A DNA stretch of 8,424 nucleotides from Clostridiaceae bacterium. GTDB lineage: Bacteria; Bacillota; Clostridia; DSM-8532. Every line of letters starts with the position of its first letter. Position 1 is the stretch's first letter. A program made the position numbers and the translations under genes. The DNA lies in assembly GCA_012842645.1 (NCBI GenBank), contig DUSJ01000141.1, forward strand, positions 1-8,424. Direction: 5' to 3'. Under the pieces are notes generated by a model, which had not been told where the DNA came from, ran no database searches, and saw only the letters and a list, made by a program, of their open reading frames with translations. Positions 1 through 5,433 of this stretch are shown here, in pieces.

Positions 1-678
1 AAATCCTATTTCAGCTCTCCGATCGCTTATGTACTGATAGGTCTGTTTATGCTTCTTGTGGGACTGTACTTCAACAGCTTTCTCGGTTACGGCTCGGATA
101 TAATCGGTGAGCTCGTGTCCGTAATGAGCGGACTTCTCCTGTTCATAGTACCCATCATGACAATGAGGTCAATGGCTGAAGACAAAAAGAACGGTACTGA
201 AATATTGCTCCTTACAGCTCCAGTAAAGGTTTCTGAAATCGTTATGGGAAAATTCCTGGCAGCGTACAGCGTATTCCTGGTAATGACAGGCGTATCGCTT
301 ATTTTCCCCATCATAACCATTATTGCAGGCAAGCCGGATATTCTTCTTATCTTCAGCTCATATCTCGGGTATATCCTGCTTGGAGCCATATACGTAAGTT
401 TCGGCGTTTTTGCGTCTTCCCTGACAGAAAATCAGATTATAGCGGCTATCATAAGCCTTGTTTCCATATTCCTGATACAGAATGTCGGTTACCTTGCATC
501 ATTCTTCAGCGGTTTTCTCAACAAGGCATTCCTGTGGCTGTCGGTTATGGACAGGTACGAGGATTTCAGCAAGGGTATTATCGATTTGACGTCAGTAATC
601 TTTATGGTATGCTATGCAGCGGTGTTCCTGATCCTCACTTACAGGGTCATCGAGCATAAGCGCTGGAGTCAGGGGTGA
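1..678 (+). CDS. ABC-2 type permease, GldF-like (5' truncated)
   Basis: Membrane subunit of an ABC exporter-type system; it would form the transmembrane channel or scaffold driven by a separate ATPase. The reading frame is open from base 1 with no start codon, and the first visible residues (KSYFSSPIAYVLIGLF) match the usual opening of ABC-2 permeases a few residues after the Met, so probably only about 10 residues are missing. The 225 visible residues carry six hydrophobic segments (roughly 10-28, 39-56, 85-108, 115-140, 146-168, 197-218). The cytosolic loop after the second segment reads RSMAEDKKNGTEILLLTAPV, the typical E-x-x-x-GT-x-E-x-LL-x-(T/S)-P signature of this family. The end (EHKRWSQG) is cytosolic and basic. 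It is followed after about 7 bp by a GldG-like gene, which supports the GldF assignment. The ATPase is presumably just upstream. The substrate is unknown. The ATG at position 49 is internal, not the start. Confidence 0.88.
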   Translation, partial: KSYFSSPIAYVLIGLFMLLVGLYFNSFLGYGSDIIGELVSVMSGLLLFIVPIMTMRSMAEDKKNGTEILLLTAPVKVSEIVMGKFLAAYSVFLVMTGVSLIFPIITIIAGKPDILLIFSSYLGYILLGAIYVSFGVFASSLTENQIIAAIISLVSIFLIQNVGYLASFFSGFLNKAFLWLSVMDRYEDFSKGIIDLTSVIFMVCYAAVFLILTYRVIEHKRWSQG

Positions 679-685
679 TGTGGAC

Positions 686-2143
686 ATGAAGAAGATAATG
701 GAAAAGTTCAAGGGAAAAATAAATAAAAAGAGCCTGAAATACGGTTCGTATTCATTAGCGGTAACAGCGGTCATAATCGCTATTATCGTGGTACTTAACG
801 CGCTGCTCGGACTTGACGTGCTGAGGGACAGGCTGCGTTTCGACATAACGAAAAACAAGCGTTTTTCCCTCAGTGATACCACCATACAGATATTGAACGA
901 ACTTGACAAAAATATTGAGGTCATCATACTTACGGAAGAAAAATATTTCCGTGATGACAGCATGGGCAGCGAAATCCTTGAGATATTAAAGCAGTATAAT
1001 CTAAAGAGCGGCGGGAAGGTGACCACCCGTTTTGTGGATGTAGTCAAGGACCCCACATTCATTACCAGGGAGCTTGACCCGAACCAGGTCATGGGTATAC
1101 AAACGGACAGCATCATAGTTAAATGCGAAAACAGGATCAAGGTGGTATCCCGGAATGACATGATCGAGTATGATTACTACAGCTATTACTATCCTACCAC
1201 CGCGGGGATGAAAATCGAACAGGTATTTACAAGCGCAATTAGAAATGTTACAGCCGAGATGTCCAAAAAAGTATATTTTGTGCAGGGACACGGCGAAAAA
1301 AGCGTTAATTCGTGGTACTCGGAAATGAAGAGCGCTATAGTGGTCAACAACTATGAAATTATAGAGGAGCTGACCCTTCAGGAACCTGTTCCGGATGATG
1401 CGGCAATCTTATTCTTCCTTTCCCCGACAGATGACTTGACTGTAAATGAGCTGGAAAACCTGCAGGCGTTCCTGGAAAAGGGCGGAGATGCTGTTTTCCT
1501 GTTTGATGTCCAGAAGACGACAAGCAAGATGCCTAATTTCGATTCGGTTTTTGAACGCTACTCGCTGTCACTTAACAATGACATGGTATATGAATTCAAT
1601 CAGACCAGGTATCTGGGAAGTTTCGAAAATATCATACCCAAAGCGGTGAGCAATGATGTGACCAGGAACCTGGATCCTACCTCGTTAACGATTTACATGA
1701 CGAGCTGCAGGAGCGTCAATATACTTAAGACCTCCCAGCAATGGATAAAAACTTATCCCCTGTTCATGACCACAGATATGGCAGAGAGCGTGGACAGCGC
1801 CACAAAGCAGACAGCAAAGGGTCCCTTCTGTCTTGGAGCGCTCTCCGAGTATACCGCCGGATTGGATGAAAGCAGGATCGCTCTTATAGGTAATTCCTTG
1901 TTCGTGCTGGACGAGTGGATGAGTTATACGAACTACAACGGACTGCGCTACATCGTGTCGATTCTCAACTGGATGCAGGATGAAGCCGATGCCGTTTATA
2001 TACCGTCAAAGAGCCTGACATCCGAACCGATCAATATGAGCGAATCGACCAGGTTTATTGCGTTCATAGTCCTTTCATTCGTACTGCCTCTTGCCATCAT
2101 AGGTGTCGGCTTATTCGTATGGATAAGGAGGAAGCACCTGTAA
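686..2143 (+). CDS. GldG-family ABC transporter auxiliary protein
   Basis: Membrane-anchored partner of the preceding permease, of the GldG/ABC_transp_aux type; its biochemical role is not established outside gliding bacteroidetes. Counting from ATG 686 it has 485 residues: a basic N-terminus, a first membrane segment at about 22-41, the family motif DITKNKRFSLSD at 53-64, a large extracytoplasmic domain with VYFVQGHGEKS at 196-206 and a P-(T/S)-x-DL-x-x-x-E-x-x-x-L-x-x-(F/Y)-L-x-x-GG stretch at about 243-275, and a C-terminal membrane segment at about 456-480 followed by RRKHL. Start choice: AGGGG at 671-675 lies 10 nt before ATG 686 and only 4 nt before an in-frame GTG at 680, so ATG is slightly preferred; GTG would add two residues. 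The gene sits between GldF-like and DUF4340 genes in one operon. The family call is firm, the function is not. Confidence 0.88.
   Translation: MKKIMEKFKGKINKKSLKYGSYSLAVTAVIIAIIVVLNALLGLDVLRDRLRFDITKNKRFSLSDTTIQILNELDKNIEVIILTEEKYFRDDSMGSEILEILKQYNLKSGGKVTTRFVDVVKDPTFITRELDPNQVMGIQTDSIIVKCENRIKVVSRNDMIEYDYYSYYYPTTAGMKIEQVFTSAIRNVTAEMSKKVYFVQGHGEKSVNSWYSEMKSAIVVNNYEIIEELTLQEPVPDDAAILFFLSPTDDLTVNELENLQAFLEKGGDAVFLFDVQKTTSKMPNFDSVFERYSLSLNNDMVYEFNQTRYLGSFENIIPKAVSNDVTRNLDPTSLTIYMTSCRSVNILKTSQQWIKTYPLFMTTDMAESVDSATKQTAKGPFCLGALSEYTAGLDESRIALIGNSLFVLDEWMSYTNYNGLRYIVSILNWMQDEADAVYIPSKSLTSEPINMSESTRFIAFIVLSFVLPLAIIGVGLFVWIRRKHL
2125..2131 (+). promoter_or_regulatory. Ribosome binding site deciding the DUF4340 gene start
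   Basis: AAGGAGG lies inside the last codons of the GldG-like gene, 11 nt before ATG 2143. An earlier in-frame ATG at 2119 is upstream of this site and has no site of its own, so translation should begin at 2143, within the TAATG stop/start overlap. This arrangement suggests translational coupling. Confidence 0.75.
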
Positions 2144-3618
2144 TGAAGAATTGGATGAAGATCACGATACTTGTGGTTATCCTCGGAATCTTCATCACTG
2201 CCTTCATTATCCTGAGCAAAAACACCGGCAATCAGGGCAGTGACGGAACATCTTCCGCCGAGCCGACAGAAACGCCTTCATCGGCCGATGAGGTGGATCT
2301 GTTCGATTTCGCGCGGGATGACGTGACAAAAATCATCCTGAGGCGCGCTGACGGCGAAATCATCCTGACAAAGGAGACAAGGGCCGTGGAAAAGCTTGAG
2401 ACGGATGATGAGGGCAAAAAGAAGAAGGTGACCGAAGAGAAGTCGGTTTGGGTTAATCCCGGGTTTGACGTGGATAATAATAAAGCCGAGGATATGGCCC
2501 TTACGGCCAGCAATCTTACAACCAGGAGGCTTATTGACGAACATCCGTCGGACTTAAGCATCTACGGACTTGATAAACCGGATGTGAACGTTTTTATAAC
2601 ATCCGACGGCAAGGAATACGGGATCGAGATAGGCAACGAAACCCCCACGAAGGATGGGTACTACGCCAGGAAGACCGGCAGCTCCGAAGTGTACACAATA
2701 AATTTATACCACGGGAATACACTGAAATACAGCAAGTTCGACATCATGAGCAAAAACCTGTACGGAACAGACGCTATTACGGCGGAAGACATAAAGTCCC
2801 TGAAACTTACCAGGTCAGGAGAAACTGTTTTCAGCGCCAAAATGGGATCCGAACCGACTGTATGGCATCTGACAGAACCCTTTGAATGGGAGGCGGAGTA
2901 CAGGGAACTGGCCAACTTCCTGAATTGGCTCAGCGGATTCAAGGTGTCGGAGTTTACCGAGGAAAATGCCCAGGACCTGAATCAATATGGCCTTGACAAC
3001 CCGAAGTATGTTTTTGAATATACCCTCAACGGTAAGGATTATACGCTGAAGCTGGGCAACCTGAAGGACGATCAATACTACGGCATGATGAACGACAACG
3101 GTACCGTGTTCAAAGTGGATTCTTCAAGCCTGAACTTTGTTGATACGCCGTTGATTAATATCATATCGCGATTTGTTTTTCTCCCTTCCATATATGATGT
3201 GGAGAAGGTGGTAATCGAAATCGACGGCAGGACCGATGTTATGGATATCAATACCAGCGAGGAAGCAGACGCTGAATCCGACTTCAGGCTGAACGGCAGG
3301 AAAATGGAGACCGAGGAGGAAGAAAGCCTTTTCAGGAAGTATTACCAGGGCGTAATCTCGGCACTTGCCGACAAGATCGATCTTGACGCAAATCCCCAGG
3401 GGAATTGGTTTGCCCGGTACACATACACTATGAAAAAGGCTGATCCGGATAAGGTCGTTACGGTAGAGCTTATCCCCACCGAGGACGGATATGGGTACTA
3501 TCTTATGAAAAACAGCCGGTATACCGGGCTGGTAATGAGCAGGAGAAAGCTTGACGACGAATCCCTCGGCATCCGCTATCACTATAAGAACCTGATGGAT
3601 GCCCTCAATAAAAATTAA
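2143..3618 (+). CDS. DUF4340 domain protein, membrane anchored, two repeats
   Basis: Protein of unknown function that commonly follows GldF/GldG-type genes. Starting at ATG 2143 it has 491 residues: a short cytosolic start (MKNWMK), one membrane segment at about 5-27, then a low-complexity linker rich in Ser, Thr, Glu and Pro, and a long hydrophilic extracytoplasmic part. Two related units are visible. Each has an NxxL or DLxxYGLD(K/N)P motif (YGLDKP at 141-146, YGLDNP at 282-287) followed by a short beta-rich stretch ending in an IGN or LGN turn (IEIGNETPTKDGYYAR and LKLGNLKDDQYYGM). The spacing of 141 residues points to an internal duplication. A third, weaker region fills the C-terminus. 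There are no catalytic motifs and no cysteines in the parts I inspected. It overlaps the stop of the GldG-like gene by 1 bp and is the last gene before a terminator. It may act at the outer membrane face with the transporter; this is inference from context. Confidence 0.85.
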   Translation: MKNWMKITILVVILGIFITAFIILSKNTGNQGSDGTSSAEPTETPSSADEVDLFDFARDDVTKIILRRADGEIILTKETRAVEKLETDDEGKKKKVTEEKSVWVNPGFDVDNNKAEDMALTASNLTTRRLIDEHPSDLSIYGLDKPDVNVFITSDGKEYGIEIGNETPTKDGYYARKTGSSEVYTINLYHGNTLKYSKFDIMSKNLYGTDAITAEDIKSLKLTRSGETVFSAKMGSEPTVWHLTEPFEWEAEYRELANFLNWLSGFKVSEFTEENAQDLNQYGLDNPKYVFEYTLNGKDYTLKLGNLKDDQYYGMMNDNGTVFKVDSSSLNFVDTPLINIISRFVFLPSIYDVEKVVIEIDGRTDVMDINTSEEADAESDFRLNGRKMETEEEESLFRKYYQGVISALADKIDLDANPQGNWFARYTYTMKKADPDKVVTVELIPTEDGYGYYLMKNSRYTGLVMSRRKLDDESLGIRYHYKNLMDALNKN

Positions 3619-3641
3619 CTGCAATGCACAGTGTGCGAATG

Positions 3642-3692
3642 GGGACGGAGGTTATTTACACGAAAATGTGCAAGAAACCCCCGTCCCTTTTT
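3642..3692 (+). terminator. Rho-independent terminator after the DUF4340 gene
   Basis: The arms GGGACGG (3642-3648) and CCGTCCC (3681-3687) pair perfectly and are followed directly by TTTTT (3688-3692). The stem can extend inward past one A.C mismatch by GGTT (3650-3653) with AACC (3676-3679), leaving a loop of about 22 nt that contains a weak CAC/GTG pairing. It lies 24 bp after the stop of the DUF4340 gene and separates the two operons. Confidence 0.88.
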
Positions 3693-3861
3693 ACTCGTTC
3701 AAAAAGGGCATGCCTGCATGTGCACCAGTGACGGAGACTTTTGCGTTATATTATGCATTTTTAGCGGCTGTAACAGACATTTGCGGAACTGTCTGCCGTC
3801 CTCTTAATGCATAGTCAAAATTAACAATTCTGCCAGCGAAATCGCTTAAAAAATCAGCGAT

Positions 3862-3883
3862 ATATAAGGGTTTTTCCCTATAT
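3862..3883. repeat. AT-rich inverted repeat with GGG/CCC core
   Basis: AGGG (3867-3870) pairs with CCCT (3876-3879) around a T5 loop, and ATAT arms extend the stem past a bulged A. It sits 18 bp upstream of the -35 box and is therefore not in the main transcript. It may be an upstream protein site or mere AT-rich chance structure. It has no U tract on either strand that would make it a good terminator. Confidence 0.35.
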
Positions 3884-3900
3884 TTATCATATTGTTTTTG

Positions 3901-3929
3901 TTGATATTGCATAATTCTTGTGATATAAT
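3901..3929 (+). promoter_or_regulatory. Sigma-A promoter of the hydrogenase operon
   Basis: The -35 TTGATA (3901-3906) and the -10 TATAAT (3924-3929) are 17 bp apart. A TG at 3921-3922 makes the -10 an extended one (TGATATAAT). AT-rich DNA upstream (about 3880-3898) could act as an UP element. Transcription should start near 3936, giving a leader of about 68 nt. No other comparable promoter was seen in the gap. The match is close to consensus, so an efficient repressor is expected; the overlapping Rex-like sites fit that. Confidence 0.85.
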
Positions 3930-3935
3930 TAACAA
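3918..3935. promoter_or_regulatory. Rex-like operator 1, covering the -10 box
   Basis: TTGTGATATAATTAACAA is an 18-bp imperfect palindrome with half sites TTGTGAT and TTAACAA around a 4-bp centre. It fits the Rex pattern TTGTnAnnnnnnTnACAA, with one arm of the TTGTGA type and one of the TTGTTAA type. It contains the whole TATAAT box, so a bound repressor would exclude RNA polymerase. Rex is the Gram-positive redox repressor released by NADH. The assignment is from pattern and from the regulated genes, which are NADH-linked hydrogenase. Confidence 0.75.
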
Positions 3936-3941
3936 GGCAGA

Positions 3942-3959
3942 TTGTTAACCTATTAACAT
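3942..3959. promoter_or_regulatory. Rex-like operator 2, just after the start site
   Basis: TTGTTAACCTATTAACAT matches the clostridial Rex consensus TTGTTAAnnnnTTAACAA except for the last base. It lies about +7 to +24 from the predicted transcription start, with its centre 24 bp from that of operator 1. A repressor here would block promoter clearance or act cooperatively with the first site. Confidence 0.8.
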
Positions 3960-4003
3960 ATTGCATATAAATTCCACAAAAAAGATTTCAGGAGGTCAAC
4001 GCT

Positions 4004-4504
4004 ATGAGTTGCTGTACTGCAGACGTTAAGGCACAGGAACTGGACAAGATCATCGCCAAGTACAAGGACACCCGGGGGGCATTGATACCGGTTCTTCATG
4101 AAGCGCAGGAACTTTACGGCTATCTGCCCATGAGTGTTCAGAAGAAAGTAGCCGAAGGCCTTAATGTATCACTGGCAGATGTTTATGGGGTTGTTACGTT
4201 TTACACCCAATTCTCGCTCAATCCGAAAGGAAAGTATAAGATCAACGTATGTATGGGAACTGCCTGCTACGTTAAAGGTTCAGGCGCTGTTCTTGAAAAA
4301 TTGTCGGAAGTCCTGAAAATCAAAAGCGGCGAATGTACAAATGACGGATTGTTCTCGCTGGATGCGTGCCGCTGCCTCGGAGCATGCGGATTGGCGCCCG
4401 TCATGATGATAAATGATGAAGTTTACGGACGACTGACTCCCGATGATATCCCCGGAATAATCCAGAAATATTACGAGAGGGAATCGGAAGCAGAACAGGC
4501 ATGA
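4004..4504 (+). CDS. hydC: NADH-linked hydrogenase small subunit, NuoE/HydC-like
   Basis: Electron-transfer subunit of the NAD-dependent [FeFe]-hydrogenase complex, homologous to the 24-kDa subunit of NADH dehydrogenase. It has 166 residues, normal for the family. The N-terminal half is a helical bundle with conserved IPVLHEAQELYGYLP (28-42) and the V-x-x-V-x-(T/S)-FY-x-x-F segment (60-70). The C-terminal half is a thioredoxin-like domain whose [2Fe-2S] ligands should be C83 and C88 (CMGTAC) and C124 and C128 (CRCLGAC). An extra CC at residues 3-4 and C122 next to the ligands are not needed for the cluster. AGGAGG at 3990-3995 stands 8 nt before the ATG. It is the first gene after the Rex-controlled promoter, and its stop overlaps the next start (ATGA). 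It works with the HydB-like flavoprotein downstream. In complex I the same gene would be nuoE; the hydrogenase context decides for HydC. Confidence 0.93.
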   Translation: MSCCTADVKAQELDKIIAKYKDTRGALIPVLHEAQELYGYLPMSVQKKVAEGLNVSLADVYGVVTFYTQFSLNPKGKYKINVCMGTACYVKGSGAVLEKLSEVLKIKSGECTNDGLFSLDACRCLGACGLAPVMMINDEVYGRLTPDDIPGIIQKYYERESEAEQA

Positions 4505-5064
4505 AGGACATAGCGTTGCATCTGCTGGACATCGTACAGAATTCCATTGCAGCAGGCGCGGACCGGATCGTGATAAGTCTGAAGGTACCGGAAAGATCCG
4601 GAAAGCTTCTGGTCGTAATCGATGATAACGGCCGGGGAATGGATCCGGAATTTTTAAAGAAGGTTACAGATCCTTTCACGACCAGCAGAACGACCAGGGA
4701 GGTCGGGATGGGGATTCCCCTTATGAAGCAATCGGCCGAAATGGCCGGAGGGGAACTCAGCCTGGTATCGGAGCCATCAAAGGGAACAAGGCTCAATGCA
4801 AGCTTTATGATTGACCATATTGACAGGATCCCGCTGGGAGATATCCCCGAGACTGTCCGGCTGCTGATACAAGCTAATCCCAATATTTCGTGGATAATAC
4901 ATTTTTCCTCACCAAACAATGAATTCATACTGGATACGGACGAAGTAAAACGCCAGTTGGACGGTGTTCCGATAGATGACAGGTATGTTCTTGAATGGAT
5001 ACAAAATACAATAAATAATGGGGTACAAGCAGTTTTCGGAGGTGTTTTGGATGAAGTCAGTTGA
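4501..5064 (+). CDS. Stand-alone GHKL (histidine-kinase-like) ATPase in hydrogenase operon
   Basis: Small soluble ATP-binding protein of unknown role, 187 residues. The N box lies at the very start (LDIVQNSIAAGA, 9-20, with N14 as expected metal contact). The G1 box is DDNGRGM (41-47), the F box region is DPFTTSR (57-63), and the G2 region is GMGIPL (69-74), followed by a GG-x-L-x-x-x-S-x-P-x-x-GT strand-turn (82-96). These are the ATP-lid elements of histidine kinases and anti-sigma kinases. There is no sensor domain, membrane segment or dimerisation/phosphoacceptor (HisKA) domain in front, so it is not an ordinary sensor kinase. About 85 C-terminal residues are not recognised. It has no cysteine, so it binds no Fe-S cluster by Cys. 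The start overlaps the hydC stop by 4 bp (ATGA) with no clear ribosome site, suggesting translational coupling. A gene of this type at this place is named hydE in Acetobacterium as I recall, unrelated to the maturase HydE. It could regulate, assemble or phosphorylate the complex; all of this is inference. Confidence 0.85.
   Translation: MKDIALHLLDIVQNSIAAGADRIVISLKVPERSGKLLVVIDDNGRGMDPEFLKKVTDPFTTSRTTREVGMGIPLMKQSAEMAGGELSLVSEPSKGTRLNASFMIDHIDRIPLGDIPETVRLLIQANPNISWIIHFSSPNNEFILDTDEVKRQLDGVPIDDRYVLEWIQNTINNGVQAVFGGVLDEVS
5038..5043 (+). promoter_or_regulatory. Ribosome binding site deciding the HydD-like gene start
   Basis: GGAGGT lies 7 nt before ATG 5051, inside the end of the ATPase gene. 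An earlier in-frame ATG at 5018 has no such site and would add 11 residues unlike the family, so 5051 is taken as the start. Confidence 0.75.
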
Positions 5065-5419
5065 AGAATTGAAGGCCATTCGTGAAAAAGCTTTAAAGGA
5101 AATCTCAATCCGTGAGAATGAAGACAAGACGAGGATAGTCGTTGGCATGGCGACATGCGGTATCGCAGCAGGCGCAAGGCCTGTTATGAATGCGTTCATC
5201 GAGGAGCTGGAGAAGCGGAATATCCGCAATGTGACAGTATCGATGACAGGCTGCATCGGGATCTGCCGCCTGGAGCCGGTTGCCGAAGTCATTGAGGCTA
5301 ACGGGCAGAAAACCACTTATGTGAAACTTGACGCTGAAAAAGCGAGAAGGATAGTCGCTGAACATATCGTCAACCAGAAACCCGTTACCGAGTTCACAAT
5401 TGGGGCGGCAGAAAGGTAA
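5051..5419 (+). CDS. hydD: Small thioredoxin-like [2Fe-2S] ferredoxin domain protein, HydD-like
   Basis: 122-residue protein related to the [2Fe-2S] thioredoxin-fold domains of NuoE and of the HydB N-terminus. A helical lead of about 26 residues is followed by the fold: RIVVGMATCGIAAGA (28-42), helix, then TGCIGICRLEP (66-76). Only three of the usual four ligand positions are Cys: C36, C68 and C72. Alignment with HydB (C10-x4-C15, C47-x3-C51) places V31 where the first Cys should be. Whether a cluster binds is therefore uncertain; a non-Cys ligand, an unstable cluster or a structural role are all possible. It begins 14 bp inside the ATPase gene and ends 14 bp before hydB, whose ribosome site overlaps its stop. 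Such a gene (called hydD in Acetobacterium as I recall) accompanies the ATPase in clostridial hydrogenase operons, hinting that the two work together. The name is by gene order, not by demonstrated function. Confidence 0.8.
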   Translation: MKSVEELKAIREKALKEISIRENEDKTRIVVGMATCGIAAGARPVMNAFIEELEKRNIRNVTVSMTGCIGICRLEPVAEVIEANGQKTTYVKLDAEKARRIVAEHIVNQKPVTEFTIGAAER

Positions 5420-5433
5420 GGAGGGTATAGATT

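Larger units (their letters stand above)
3619..4003. other. Intergenic region between transporter and hydrogenase operons
   Basis: 385 bp without a supportable gene. In order it holds an 11-bp odd palindrome (GCACAGTGTGC, 3626-3636), an intrinsic terminator (3642-3692), the palindrome GGCATGCC (3707-3714), a loose CAGAC/GTCTG inverted repeat (3774-3778 with 3791-3795), a lone Rex-like half site TTAACAA (3821-3827), competing AGCGA(T)/(A)TCGCT repeats (3835-3861), a GGG-T5-CCC hairpin flanked by ATAT arms (3862-3883), and then the promoter and twin operators of the next operon. Small open frames on both strands here have no ribosome site and run through the terminator or promoter. Confidence 0.7.

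Noticed and set aside
592..1161. 189-codon open frame on the - strand
   Set aside because: Antisense to the permease end and the GldG-like gene, whose frames show clear family motifs; the antisense product is low-complexity Ser/Leu/Phe-rich sequence.
2119..2142. Earlier ATG for the DUF4340 gene
   Set aside because: It lies upstream of the only good ribosome site (2125-2131); ATG 2143 fits the site and the TAATG overlap.
3599..3814. Open frame of 71 codons on the + strand after the DUF4340 gene
   Set aside because: It starts inside the DUF4340 gene without a ribosome site, runs through the terminator hairpin and resembles no protein.
3751..3966. Open frame of 71 codons on the - strand in the intergenic gap
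   Set aside because: It covers the promoter and both operators, has no ribosome site and its composition reflects AT-rich DNA.
3936..4003. Possible riboswitch or leader attenuator in the hydrogenase 5' leader
   Set aside because: The leader is about 68 nt, AT-rich, and shows no stable stem other than the operator palindrome and no terminator before the first gene.
5018..5050. Earlier ATG for the HydD-like gene
   Set aside because: No ribosome site before it, and GGAGGT at 5038-5043 points to ATG 5051.
4401..5177. 258-codon open frame on the - strand
   Set aside because: Antisense to the GHKL ATPase and HydD-like genes, which carry diagnostic motifs and ribosome sites; the antisense product has no recognisable motif.
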